Source of the DNA: Nocardioides sp.
Lineage (GTDB): Bacteria > Actinomycetota > Actinomycetes > Propionibacteriales > Nocardioidaceae
NCBI RefSeq assembly: GCF_014360585.1
Contig: NZ_JACIXG010000005.1
Coordinates: 61,160-125,159 of the forward strand
Length of the DNA stretch: 64,000 nt
Reading direction: 5' to 3'
The position numbers were made by a program, and so were the translations under genes. The notes beneath the pieces are model-generated. The model was not told where the DNA came from and searched no databases. It saw only the letters and a program-made list of their open reading frames with translations. Numbering within the stretch: position 1 is the first letter of the stretch; every line of letters begins with the position of its first letter. This document shows positions 49,796 to 58,764 of this stretch, piece by piece.

Positions 49796-51883
49796 TCAGG
49801 CAGAAACCGCCGCCCCACGGATCTCCGCCACCGACGTACGCTGCGCCCGCCCGGCCGCGAAGACGCTGACCGCGAGCGCCAGCAGGAGCCAGAGCACCAG
49901 GCCGGGGAGCGAGGCACCCACCGCCGCTCCGCTCTGCGCGACGGCGACCCCGCGCAGCGCCTCGGCGGCGAGCGGGACCGGAAGGATCCCGGCGAGTGCG
50001 TCGAACGGCCCCGGCGCCGTGGTCACCGGCAGCAGTCCGCCGAGCGAGACCAGCTGCAGAGCGAGGAAGGCCAGCGAGATCAGCCAGCCCCGACGCTGAC
50101 CGGCGAGCGCGACCGCAGCCTGGTGCACCGCGACGAACACCGCCGCAGCGAGCATCGCGATCCCAGCCGTGGCGACAGGCTGGGATAGGTCGGCGCCGAG
50201 CGCACCGACCACGACGACGATGAGCACCGCCTGCACCAGCCCGACTGCCACGGCGGGCCACAGGCCGAGCAACGCGAGGCGACGTGCCGGGAGCGCCTCC
50301 CGCAGCCGCCTGACCGGGAAGGCCGAACGCAGCAGATAGATCGCGAACGCACCCAGCCACAGCGCCAGCGCGATCACCGCCGGCGCCAGCCGGGTCGCCC
50401 CCGAGGTGGTGGTCTCCGAGGCGACCGAGACCTGCACCGGGTCGGCGACGACCTCGGCCTGCTTCTCACCCGGGACCGCGATCTGCGAGGCACCCTCGTC
50501 GAGCCCGGAAGCCAACGAGGACGCGCCCTCGGTCAACGAGGAGGCCCCGGCGGACAGATCGTCAGCGCCCGTGGCCAGCGACGCCGACCCGCTCTCGAGC
50601 TGCTTGGTCCCGGAGGCGAGCCGGTCGGCACCGGAGGCCAGCGAAGAGGCGCCGTCGCCCGCCTTGCCGAGACCGCTCTCGAGCTCACGCGCCCCCGCAG
50701 CGAGCCGGGCGTTCGCGTCGGCGACCTGCGAGGCCCCGGACGCGACCTTCTCGGCCCCGTCCGCCGCCGTCGAGATCCCGCCGGCCAGCTCGGGAGCCGC
50801 CTGCGACAGCGCCGATGCTCCTGAGGCGACCGAAGCCGCACCGGCGGCGAGCTGGTCGGCCTGCCCACCGCCGGGTCCGACCGCCGCGCCGGTGGCGCCG
50901 CACAGCTGCGGCTTGGAGGCCGCGAGCAGCGGGTCGCTCGCGCACGCCTGCGCCCAGCCCTTGGCGAGCTGGGTGTAGCCGTCCACTCCGTCCGACACCT
51001 GCGCGGCGCCGGTCGCGAGCGCCGAGGTCTGCGCCGGGAGCTCCGCGGTCGAGCTCTCGAGCCGACCGAGACCACCAGCGAGCGAGTCGACTCCGGCGGC
51101 CAGCGAGGAGGCCCCCTTCGACGCCTTCCCCGCACCCCTCGCCAACGAGCCCGCCCCGCTCTCGAGCCGGCCGAGACCACCGGCGAGCGAGTCGACCCCG
51201 CCCGCGACCTGCGCGGCGCCATCGGCTGCCCCGGAGGCACCAGAGCTGAGCGACCTGGCGCCGTCGGCGACCTTCCCCGCCCCCGAGTCGGCGGCAGAGG
51301 TGCCGTCGGCGAGCTGGTCGGCACCGTCAGCGGCCGAGGTCAGGCTGGACTTGAGCTTCCCGGTCTGGTCGCGGACCCCGTCGAGATAGGTGGTGGTGAC
51401 CGTACGACCCAGGGTCGATGCCGACTGCCGCGCGACCTGCCGTGCGATCTCGGCGGTCAACTCGCTCGAGGCGTCGGACGCCTCCACGCTCACCCGGCCG
51501 GCGCCGGGGTCGCTCCCCTGAACCCCGGACAGCGTCTTGGACAGATCCTCCGGGATCGTGATCACCGCCGCGTACGTCCCGTCGGCGTAACCCGAGCGCG
51601 CGTCCTCCTCGTCGGTGAGCTCCCAGCCGAGCGTGGGGCTAGACGACCCCGAGGAGGAGACGAGGTCGGCGGCCAGCGCTCTCCCGGCGTAGATCGTCTG
51701 CTTGTTCTTCCCACTGCCCGTCGTCACCGGTTCGTCGAGGTTGACGACGGCGGCGGGGACCTGGTCGAGGTTCTCGGTGCGGTCGCCGAGCGCGACGAGC
51801 GCGAGCGCAGTCACGACGACCGGCAGCAGGATCGCGGCGGCGACCAGGCGGCGGCCGCCCCACCATGATTTCGTACGTTTCAT
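49796..51883 (-). CDS. YhgE/Pip-family membrane protein with long Ala/Ser/Gly repeat domain
   Basis: The 695-residue protein has an N-terminal helix (VAAAILLPVVVTALALVAL), the YhgE/Pip entry (AAVVNLDEPV, DGTYAAVITIPEDLSK), and a repeat domain from about residue 185 to 470 of 7-residue-like units (SSLASG, DSLAGGLGRLES, QLADGT). One stretch, AGGVDSLAGGLGRLES, is duplicated nearly exactly. Five to six C-terminal helices follow (the ABC-2-type half). The family is linked to export and, in some phages, to infection. The gene overlaps the MMPL gene by 4 bp (ATGA), so both act together. Confidence 0.82.
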   Translation of the reverse strand: MKRTKSWWGGRRLVAAAILLPVVVTALALVALGDRTENLDQVPAAVVNLDEPVTTGSGKNKQTIYAGRALAADLVSSSGSSSPTLGWELTDEEDARSGYADGTYAAVITIPEDLSKTLSGVQGSDPGAGRVSVEASDASSELTAEIARQVARQSASTLGRTVTTTYLDGVRDQTGKLKSSLTSAADGADQLADGTSAADSGAGKVADGARSLSSGASGAADGAAQVAGGVDSLAGGLGRLESGAGSLARGAGKASKGASSLAAGVDSLAGGLGRLESSTAELPAQTSALATGAAQVSDGVDGYTQLAKGWAQACASDPLLAASKPQLCGATGAAVGPGGGQADQLAAGAASVASGASALSQAAPELAGGISTAADGAEKVASGASQVADANARLAAGARELESGLGKAGDGASSLASGADRLASGTKQLESGSASLATGADDLSAGASSLTEGASSLASGLDEGASQIAVPGEKQAEVVADPVQVSVASETTTSGATRLAPAVIALALWLGAFAIYLLRSAFPVRRLREALPARRLALLGLWPAVAVGLVQAVLIVVVVGALGADLSQPVATAGIAMLAAAVFVAVHQAAVALAGQRRGWLISLAFLALQLVSLGGLLPVTTAPGPFDALAGILPVPLAAEALRGVAVAQSGAAVGASLPGLVLWLLLALAVSVFAAGRAQRTSVAEIRGAAVSA

Positions 51884-54579
51884 CGGACTGTCTCCAGGTC
51901 GGCGACCGGAGCAACGGCATCAGCGAGCTCGGTCTGAGGTTGGGTGTCGGCAGGCGGCACGGCGCGAGCGATCGCATCCGCGACCTGTGGCACGGCGGGC
52001 AACGACGGCATCCCGAGAAGCACCGTGGCGCCTCGCGAGGTCAGCGCGGACAGGGCAGCGATCTGGCCGCTGTCGAGCGAGGAGGGACTGTCGATCGCGA
52101 CCAGCGCCGGCACCCGCCGGGCCTCGGCGAGCCGAAGCGCCTCGGCAACGCTGCCGACGAGAGCCGCCCGGGCGCGTACCGCTCCGGACTCCTCGGGCAG
52201 CAGCCGGTCGAGCACCACCAGCTGCCCCTCGAACCCGAGCCGGCCGGTGACGGCAGCGAGCGCGGCAGAGCGCGCCACGGGATCGGACCCGTGGACGACG
52301 CCGATCCCGGCCGGCCGAAGCGTCAGGTCGAGCGGAGCGAGCGCACCGGGCACCGCGACGTGCCGCCCCCGAACCGCGACCTCGCCGTGCGAGTCCACGA
52401 AGTCGGCGTGCTCGAGATGGTGGACGAGCGCCTCGCCCTCGATGTCGAGGACCGGCATCCGGCGGTCCAGCCAGCGCGGCAGCCACCAGGCCCGGGGCCC
52501 GAGCAGGGCGAGCACCGCCGGCACCAGCGTCATCCGCACCAGGAACGCATCGATGAGCACCCCCACAGTGAGACCGAGTGCCATCGGTTTCACGATCGGG
52601 TCCCCGTTCGGGACGAAGGCTGCGAAGACGGCGATCATGATGATCGCCGCGGCGGTGACGACGCGGGCGCTGGCGGTGAACCCGGTGTCGACTGAGCGCC
52701 GCGCATCCCCGGTGTGGACGAAGTCCTCCCGCATCCGGGAGACCAGGAACACCTCGTAGTCCATCGCGAGGCCGAAGAGCACGCCCATCAGGATGATCGG
52801 GAAGAACGCGATCACCGGGCCGACCTTCGCGACGTTGAACAGGTCGGCGCCCCAGCCCCACTCGAAGACCGCGGCGACGACGCCGAACGACGCCGCCACC
52901 GACAGCACATAGCCCAAGGTCGCCTTCAACGGGACCGCGATCGAGCGGAACACGATCGTCAGCAGGATCAGCGACAGACCGACGACGACAGCGCCGAACG
53001 GCAGGATCGCGCCGGAGAGGCGGGCGCTGACGTCGATGGCGACCGCGGTCTGCCCGGTGACCATCACGTCCTCGATCCCGAACCGCTTCTCCAGCGAGGC
53101 GTTGTCGGCACGGATCGCCTCGACCAGCTCCGCTGTCGCCGGATCGCTCTTCTCGGTGGTCGGGTAGATCACCACGAGCCCGAGGTCGGCGGTCCGGTTC
53201 GGGGTGGCCAGCGCTACCTTCTGGACACCGTCGTAGGCCCCCAGCGACTCACCCAGAGAGTCCATCACCCCGATCGGGTCGGTGGTGTCGATGATGTCCG
53301 CGGTCACGAACAGCGGCGCGTTGTAGCCCGGCCCGAAGTCACGGCTGATCAGGTCGTACGTCTCCCGCTGGCTGCTCCCCGGCTCGGCACTGCCGTTGTC
53401 GCTCAGTCCCAGTGCGAGGTCGCGCGCCGGGATCGCCAGGACGGCGATCACCAGCAGCGAGACCACGACGGTGAGGACAGGCACCTTGGTCACCAGCCGC
53501 ACCCAGCGAGCCCCGAGAGTGGCGTGAGGCCGCCCCTCCGCGGCAGCCTCACGCCGATGGGCCCGAGACCCGAGCTTCGGTCGGAGCCGCTCCCCCGCGA
53601 GCGCAAGAAGAGCCGGCACGGCGGTGAGCGCGACGAGCACCGCGACCAAGACGGCCGAGGCCGCTGCGTACCCCATCACCGCCAGGAACGGGATGCCCGC
53701 GACCACGAGGCCGCACAGCGCGATGATGACCGTGACGCCCGCGAAGATGACCGCGCTTCCGGCGGTCGCGACCGCCCGGGCGATCGACTCCTCCACCCCG
53801 AGACCGGTGGCCAGCTGGCTGCGGTGGCGGGCGATCACGAACAGCGCGTAGTCGATGCCGACCGCGAGCCCGATCATCAGCGCGAGGGTCGGGGTCGTGG
53901 CCGAGATCGTGGTGACCGCGGCGACGGAGAAGATCCCGGCCATCGCGATCGCCACCCCGAGCAGCGCGGTCAGGATCGGCAGGCCGGCCGCCAGCAACGA
54001 CCCGAACGTGATTGCGAGGACCAGCAGGGCGATCAGCAGGCCGATTGCCTCGGTCGCGCTGACGTGCACCCCCGTGACGGAGTACGCATCCCCGCCGATG
54101 TGGAGCTCGACCGGAGACCCCTCCGGCAGCTCCGCGGCCTTCTCCAGATCCTCGGTCACGCCCTCGGGGAGCTCGTCGAGACCGCGGTCGAGCTGCACCG
54201 TCGCCAGCGCATCGCGGCCGTCGTCGCTCACCGTCCGGTTCTCCGACGCCAGCGGGTCGGTGACCGTCGCGACGTGGTCCACCTTCTCGACCTCCGCGAG
54301 CACCGCCCGGACCTCCGCGCGGTGGTCCTCGATCTTCTCCCCCTCGGGAGCCACGAAGACCAGCTGGGCCGAGGTCCCGGAGACCTCGGGGAAGCGCTGC
54401 GTGAGCGCATCGAGGCCCTGCTGGGACTCCGTGCCCGGGATCGTGAAGTCGTTCTGCAGCTTGCCGCCGAGCGAGACCGTCAGTGCGCCCAGCAGCACAG
54501 CGAGCAGGAGCCAGAGGGCCAGCACGGTCTTGGCTCGGCGCGCGACCTGCCGGCCGAGGCGGTAGAGGTAGGAGGACAC
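51880..54579 (-). CDS. MMPL/RND-family exporter with C-terminal degenerate ABC-ATPase-like domain
   Basis: The 899-residue protein starts at GTG 54579. Helix 1 (VLALWLLLAVLLGALTVSLG) leads to two RND repeats: helices with LALMIGLAVGIDYALFVIAR and GVLFGLAMDYEVFLVSRMRE, and two outer domains. After the last helix, residues about 708-899 form a soluble extension resembling a worn ABC-ATPase: VAVPGALAPLDLTLRPAGIG, GSDPVARSAAL where a Walker A would be, then VPALVAIDSPSSLD and ATVLLGMPS. Family role (known): export of lipids or drugs using proton force. It overlaps YhgE and is divergent from a TetR gene. Confidence 0.85.
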   Translation of the reverse strand: MSSYLYRLGRQVARRAKTVLALWLLLAVLLGALTVSLGGKLQNDFTIPGTESQQGLDALTQRFPEVSGTSAQLVFVAPEGEKIEDHRAEVRAVLAEVEKVDHVATVTDPLASENRTVSDDGRDALATVQLDRGLDELPEGVTEDLEKAAELPEGSPVELHIGGDAYSVTGVHVSATEAIGLLIALLVLAITFGSLLAAGLPILTALLGVAIAMAGIFSVAAVTTISATTPTLALMIGLAVGIDYALFVIARHRSQLATGLGVEESIARAVATAGSAVIFAGVTVIIALCGLVVAGIPFLAVMGYAAASAVLVAVLVALTAVPALLALAGERLRPKLGSRAHRREAAAEGRPHATLGARWVRLVTKVPVLTVVVSLLVIAVLAIPARDLALGLSDNGSAEPGSSQRETYDLISRDFGPGYNAPLFVTADIIDTTDPIGVMDSLGESLGAYDGVQKVALATPNRTADLGLVVIYPTTEKSDPATAELVEAIRADNASLEKRFGIEDVMVTGQTAVAIDVSARLSGAILPFGAVVVGLSLILLTIVFRSIAVPLKATLGYVLSVAASFGVVAAVFEWGWGADLFNVAKVGPVIAFFPIILMGVLFGLAMDYEVFLVSRMREDFVHTGDARRSVDTGFTASARVVTAAAIIMIAVFAAFVPNGDPIVKPMALGLTVGVLIDAFLVRMTLVPAVLALLGPRAWWLPRWLDRRMPVLDIEGEALVHHLEHADFVDSHGEVAVRGRHVAVPGALAPLDLTLRPAGIGVVHGSDPVARSAALAAVTGRLGFEGQLVVLDRLLPEESGAVRARAALVGSVAEALRLAEARRVPALVAIDSPSSLDSGQIAALSALTSRGATVLLGMPSLPAVPQVADAIARAVPPADTQPQTELADAVAPVADLETVR

Positions 54580-54582
54580 ATT

Positions 54583-54617
54583 CGATACATTAACGCATTC
54601 AATACAAAAACGTATCG
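54583..54617. promoter_or_regulatory. TetR operator candidate between MMPL and TetR genes
   Basis: CGATACATT (54583-54591) and AACGTATCG (54609-54617) are inverted repeats with one mismatch in the AT-rich 61-bp gap between the two divergent starts. The AT-rich sequence includes overlapping promoter-like elements, so a bound TetR would block both genes. Confidence 0.55.
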
Positions 54618-54640
54618 TCGGTGTATGTGAGGATTGCTAC

Positions 54641-55261
54641 ATGACCGAGGTGAAGGCCCCCAGGCGACGTACGAACACCCGCGCGCGGCTGTTGGCCGCG
54701 GCCGTCGACGTCTTCGTCGAGCGCGGGGCGCGCCGAGTCACCGTCGACGACCTGGTCAGCGCCGCCGGCTACACGCGCGGAGCCTTCTACTCCAACTTCG
54801 GCAGCGTCGAAGAGGTGCTCCTCGAGGCATTCAAGGAGGAGTCCGAGAGGCTGATCGAGGCCGTACGCACCGCCGTCGCCGAGCACAACGACGCCGACTC
54901 GAGCGGATCGCTGATCAGAGCGGCCTTCGATGCGGTCGGCCCCATGCAGGACCGCTGGTACGTCCTGCAGAGCGAGGTCGTGCTGCAGAGCCTGCGCGAC
55001 CCTGATGCGCGAGAGATCAGCTCGGCGACCTTCACGGCGCTCAGCGAGCAGCTCGTCGAGGTGGTCGAGCTCGCCCTGGACCGCCTCGACTGCACCTCCA
55101 CGATGCCGACCGACCTCCTCGCCCAGACGATGATGGGCGTGTTCCTGCACAGCCTCACGATGCGAACGATCCGGCCCGACGACCCTCGTGCCGACCGGCT
55201 TCTCGACGACGCGCTCCCCCAGATCCTCGATGGGGTGTCGATCCCGCGCACCTCCGCCTAG
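54641..55261 (+). CDS. TetR-family regulator of the MMPL-YhgE operon
   Basis: The 206-residue protein has RARLLAAAVDVFVERGARRV then TVDDLVSAAGYTRGAFYSNF, the TetR helix-turn-helix, and an all-helical effector domain. It is divergent from the MMPL-YhgE operon across a probable operator, the standard layout for a ligand-released repressor of an exporter. The inducer is unknown. Confidence 0.85.
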   Translation: MTEVKAPRRRTNTRARLLAAAVDVFVERGARRVTVDDLVSAAGYTRGAFYSNFGSVEEVLLEAFKEESERLIEAVRTAVAEHNDADSSGSLIRAAFDAVGPMQDRWYVLQSEVVLQSLRDPDAREISSATFTALSEQLVEVVELALDRLDCTSTMPTDLLAQTMMGVFLHSLTMRTIRPDDPRADRLLDDALPQILDGVSIPRTSA

Positions 55262-55320
55262 GCTGAACCGCGAGTCTCACTCGGACCGACTCGCAGATCG
55301 ACTCTCAGGGGGTTGTCAGC

Positions 55321-56547
55321 ATGGGCACACCGACATGGGTGTGGGTGGCCACCGTGGTCGCGATCGTCGGCCTGCTCGGGTTCGACTACTTCTTCCACGT
55401 ACGCAAGGCCCACACGCCCACGCTGAAGGAGGCGGCCGCCTGGTCGGCGCTCTACGTCGCGATCGCGCTGCTGTTCGGCGTCGGCGTGCTGATCATCGGC
55501 GGCGGCACGATGGGCGGGGAGTACTTTGCCGGCTACATCACCGAGAAGGCGCTCTCGGTCGACAACCTGTTCGTCTTCCTGATCATCATCACCAGCTTCC
55601 GAGTGCCCCGCGAGGACCAGCAGAAGGTGCTGCTCTTCGGGATCACCTTCTCGCTGATCGCGCGCACCGGGTTCATCTTCGTGGGCGCCGCTCTGATCAA
55701 CAACTTCGCCTGGGTGTTCTACCTGTTCGGGCTGATCCTGCTGCTGACGGCCGGCAACATGCTGAAGCCCGACGACGACTCCCACGGGGAGAACTTCATC
55801 GTCCGGCTGGCCAGGAAGATGTTCCACGTCAGCGAGCACTACGACGGCGACAAGCTCTTCACGGTGGAGAACGGCAAGCGCATCCTGACGCCGATGCTGC
55901 TGGTGATGGTGGCCATCGGCGGCACCGACATCCTGTTCGCGCTCGACTCGATCCCCGCGATCTTCGGGCTGACGCAGAACGTCTATCTCGTCTTCACCGC
56001 GACGGCGTTCTCCCTGCTGGGCCTGCGCCAGCTCTACTTCCTGCTCGACGGCCTTCTCGACCGGCTCATCTTCCTGTCCTACGGGCTGGCCGCGATCCTC
56101 GCCTTCATCGGCGTGAAGCTGGTCCTGCACGCGCTCCACGAGAACAACGTCCCGTTCATCAACGACGGCGATCCCGTGCACGTGGCCGAGATCAGCACCG
56201 GCCTGTCCTTGAGCGTCATCCTCGGCGTACTCGTGGTCACCGTCGTCGCCTCCCTCTTCAGCAAGCGCGGCCGGGCCAAGAACGCCATCGCCAACGCCCG
56301 TCGGCACGCCGCCGCATACCTGGACTCGGAGTACACCAGCGACCCCGCCGAGCGCGAGCGCATCCACAACGCCCTCCTCGCCGAGCGCGACCTCATCGTC
56401 TCCCTCGGCCCGGACTACCTGCAGATGGCGCGCGAGGAGACCCCTCTCATGGAGCTCCTCGAACGCGCCCTCACCAGCCACACCGCCGCCGTCGAGCGCG
56501 GCGAGGCGTCATCGGCGGGGCCGCCGAAGATCGTCCGCGAGGAGTAG
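55321..56547 (+). CDS. TerC/Alx-family membrane protein
   Basis: The 408-residue protein has eight or so helices and the TerC signatures EKALSVDNLFVFLIIITSF and TDILFALDSIPAIFGLTQNV, whose Asp residues line the putative metal path. The C-terminal cytoplasmic tail (RRHAAAYLDSEYTS onwards) is charged. TerC/Alx proteins are implicated in metal (Mn2+) export and in tellurite or alkali stress. It lies 60 bp after the TetR gene on the same strand but has no shared function with it. Confidence 0.85.
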   Translation: MGTPTWVWVATVVAIVGLLGFDYFFHVRKAHTPTLKEAAAWSALYVAIALLFGVGVLIIGGGTMGGEYFAGYITEKALSVDNLFVFLIIITSFRVPREDQQKVLLFGITFSLIARTGFIFVGAALINNFAWVFYLFGLILLLTAGNMLKPDDDSHGENFIVRLARKMFHVSEHYDGDKLFTVENGKRILTPMLLVMVAIGGTDILFALDSIPAIFGLTQNVYLVFTATAFSLLGLRQLYFLLDGLLDRLIFLSYGLAAILAFIGVKLVLHALHENNVPFINDGDPVHVAEISTGLSLSVILGVLVVTVVASLFSKRGRAKNAIANARRHAAAYLDSEYTSDPAERERIHNALLAERDLIVSLGPDYLQMAREETPLMELLERALTSHTAAVERGEASSAGPPKIVREE

Positions 56548-56556
56548 GCCAGGGCC

Positions 56557-57468
56557 TCAGGCGACATGGCGGCTCCGGTAGGAGGTCGGCGAGGTGCCGT
56601 GGACGCGCTTGAAGGCAGCGCTGAGCGCGAACGGGTTGGCGTAGCCGACGCGGGCGGCGATCGCCGACAGGGTCAGGTCCGTGCCGACCAGCAGGTCTGC
56701 GGCCAGAGCGAGCCGCCACCGGGTCAGGTACGCCAGCGGTGGCTCGCCGACCTGCTCAGTGAAGCGTCGCGCCAGAGCGGCTCGCGAGAGACCGACCTGC
56801 TCACCGAGACCAGCGACCGTCCAGGGCAGCTCGGGGTGCTGCTCCATCGCCCGCAGCACCGCGGCCACGGCGTCGTCGGCCGGTAGTGCCGGTGAGTCCG
56901 CGAGCACATCCCGCACAGCTTTGACCACGAGTACGTCCAGCAGTCGGTCGAGCAGAGCCGCCTGTCCGGCCTCCTCACGCACCAGCTCTGTCGACAGCAG
57001 GTCGAGAACGGCGGTGTCGAAGCCACGCAGCACCACGCTGGTCGGCAGCTGGGACAACAGCAGCGAGCCCACCGAGGTCTCGCGCTCATAGGTCCCGATG
57101 AGCATCACGGTTGCCTCAGGCGAGCGGCTGTTGCCCCAGGTGCGTACGCCCAGCGCCAGCTCCTCGGCCAGCAGGGCACCGCTCGGGTCGACACAGACCT
57201 GGCCGGGCAGGATCCGGATGTCGGCAGGGCGATCGGCCGAGTCGGCGATGACATAGGTCGCCGGCCCGCGGCACACGATCACGTCCCCTGCCGCCACCTC
57301 CTGCGGTCCCTCGCAGCCGGTGAAGACTGCCTCGCCGCGTGCGATTGCGATGACCGTGAGCGGCACCTCGTCCTCGGCGGTGATCGACCACTCGCCGGCG
57401 AACACCGTCTTCAACAGGAAGGCGGCCTGGGCCCGCGGGCCGTCCATGAGCAGATCGAGTGACGACAT
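56557..57468 (-). CDS. AraC-family regulator with cupin-type sensor domain
   Basis: The 303-residue protein has an N-terminal cupin-type domain (FAGEWSITAEDEVPLTVIAI, ARGEAVFTG, AGDVIVCRGPATY) and a C-terminal AraC DNA-binding pair (WTVAGLGEQVGLSRAALARR and LTLSAIAARVGYANPFALSA). The start is ATG 57468. It is divergent from an NmrA-like gene across a perfect palindrome, its likely operator. Domains of this type usually regulate the neighbouring oxidoreductase genes. Confidence 0.82.
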   Translation of the reverse strand: MSSLDLLMDGPRAQAAFLLKTVFAGEWSITAEDEVPLTVIAIARGEAVFTGCEGPQEVAAGDVIVCRGPATYVIADSADRPADIRILPGQVCVDPSGALLAEELALGVRTWGNSRSPEATVMLIGTYERETSVGSLLLSQLPTSVVLRGFDTAVLDLLSTELVREEAGQAALLDRLLDVLVVKAVRDVLADSPALPADDAVAAVLRAMEQHPELPWTVAGLGEQVGLSRAALARRFTEQVGEPPLAYLTRWRLALAADLLVGTDLTLSAIAARVGYANPFALSAAFKRVHGTSPTSYRSRHVA

Positions 57469-57480
57469 GGTGAGACGATA

Positions 57481-57505
57481 ACGCATGGCACCTGGAGCCA
57501 TGCGT
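57481..57505. promoter_or_regulatory. Perfect 9-bp inverted repeat, probable AraC-protein operator
   Basis: ACGCATGGC (57481-57489) and GCCATGCGT (57497-57505) flank 7 bp in the 73-bp divergent gap. It lies 12 bp before the AraC start and 36 bp before the NmrA-like start. Confidence 0.6.
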
Positions 57506-57541
57506 ATTCCAACGTCTCTCCTGGTGAGCCAGATTAGAGGC

Positions 57542-58330
57542 ATGACAACTCTCGTCACCGGCGCCACCGGCAAGACCGGCCAGCGCGTCGCCCGCCGCCT
57601 CCAGACCCTCGACCACGACGTACGTGGGGTCACCCGCCACTCGACGCCCCGGTTCGACTGGCACGACCAGACGACCTGGGCCGAGGCCATCGACGGCTGC
57701 ACGTCGGCCTATCTGACCTTCCAGCCGGACCTCGGTCTGCCGGGTGCCGACGAGAGCATCGGCGCGTTCGCCGCTCAGGCGGTCGCCGCGGGCTGCAGCC
57801 GTCTCGTACTGCTCTCCGGCCGCGGCGAGGACGGTGCCCAGCGAGCCGAGCAGGCCATGATGGCCTCGGGCGCTGAGTGGACGATCCTGCGTTCGGCCTT
57901 CTTCGTGCAGAACTTCACCGAAGGTGCGTTCGCGGACGAGCTCGCGGCCGGGTCGCTCACCATGGTCGAGCACACCGTTGCCGAGCCGTTCGTCGACGCC
58001 GACGACATCGCCGACGTCGCCGTCGCGACCCTCCTCGACAAGGCGTACGTCGGCCGGGTCCTGGAGCTTACCGGGCCTCAGCTGCTCACCTTCGAGGAGG
58101 CCGCGCACGCCATCGGCGGGCCCACCGTCACGTACCGCTCCATGCCCACCGAGGACTACGTCGCAGTCCTGACCGCGGCCGGGTTCCCCGCGCCCGACGC
58201 GGCCGGGCTGGCGTACCTGTTCGAGGAGGTTCTCGACGGACGCAACGCATACGTGACCAGCGACGTCGAGGCAGTCCTGGGCCGCGCTGCTCGGAGCATC
58301 GATGATCTCGACCGGGGTGAGCAGGCATGA
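57542..58330 (+). CDS. NmrA-like atypical short-chain dehydrogenase
   Basis: The 262-residue protein starts MTTLVTGATGKTGQRVARRL, an NAD(P) motif with GATGKTG, and continues as an NmrA-family protein (SGRGEDGAQRAEQAMMASG; FFVQNFTEGAF; FVDADDIADVAVATLLD). Tyr-x3-Lys of classical SDRs is absent. Family members act as NAD(P)-dependent reductases or sensors. It overlaps a DUF1772 gene by 4 bp, so the two form an operon. Confidence 0.8.
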   Translation: MTTLVTGATGKTGQRVARRLQTLDHDVRGVTRHSTPRFDWHDQTTWAEAIDGCTSAYLTFQPDLGLPGADESIGAFAAQAVAAGCSRLVLLSGRGEDGAQRAEQAMMASGAEWTILRSAFFVQNFTEGAFADELAAGSLTMVEHTVAEPFVDADDIADVAVATLLDKAYVGRVLELTGPQLLTFEEAAHAIGGPTVTYRSMPTEDYVAVLTAAGFPAPDAAGLAYLFEEVLDGRNAYVTSDVEAVLGRAARSIDDLDRGEQA

Positions 58331-58764
58331 GCGAGGCGGTACTCACCGGCGCGAGGCTGCTCAACGGCGTCACCGCCGGCATCTACATCGCCTTCCTTGT
58401 CGCATTCATGCCGGCGCTGCACGGCCAGCCTGACGATGTCTACGCCCGGGTGATGAACCGGCTCAACGTGGTCATCGTCAACCCGGTGTTCCTGGCCTTC
58501 TTCCTGGGCGCCCCGCTACTGGCCCTGATGCTCCTCGGATGGCACCGGAGCCACCTCGCCATCGCCGCCGCCTGCCTCGCCGTCGCCGCCGTCGTCATCA
58601 CCTTCGCGGCGAACCTGCCGCTGAACGACGCCCTGGCGAACGGCGGCTCCGTGTCCGCGTTCGAGAAGCCGTGGCTGATCTTCCACACGCTCCGAACCCT
58701 CGCCGCAACCGGCGCCTTCGTGCTTCTCAGCCTGACCGGGACCGTCACCCGGATCTCGGGCTAG
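58327..58764 (+). CDS. DUF1772 (anthrone-oxygenase-like) membrane protein
   Basis: The 145-residue protein has four helices (GVTAGIYIAFLVAFMPAL, VFLAFFLGAPLLALMLLGW, LAIAAACLAVAAVVITFAA, TLRTLAATGAFVLLSLTG) and the family motif NLPLNDAL before helix 4. DUF1772 proteins include anthrone oxygenase-type enzymes; the substrate here is unknown. It overlaps nmrA-like by 4 bp, and its stop codon TAG shares CTAG with the stop of the converging kinase gene. Confidence 0.75.
   Translation: MSEAVLTGARLLNGVTAGIYIAFLVAFMPALHGQPDDVYARVMNRLNVVIVNPVFLAFFLGAPLLALMLLGWHRSHLAIAAACLAVAAVVITFAANLPLNDALANGGSVSAFEKPWLIFHTLRTLAATGAFVLLSLTGTVTRISG

Noticed and set aside
52714..54630. Long open frame antisense to the MMPL gene
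   Set aside because: Its translation is dominated by Arg/Asp/His/Gln typical of a shadow frame, while the sense frame is a clear transporter.
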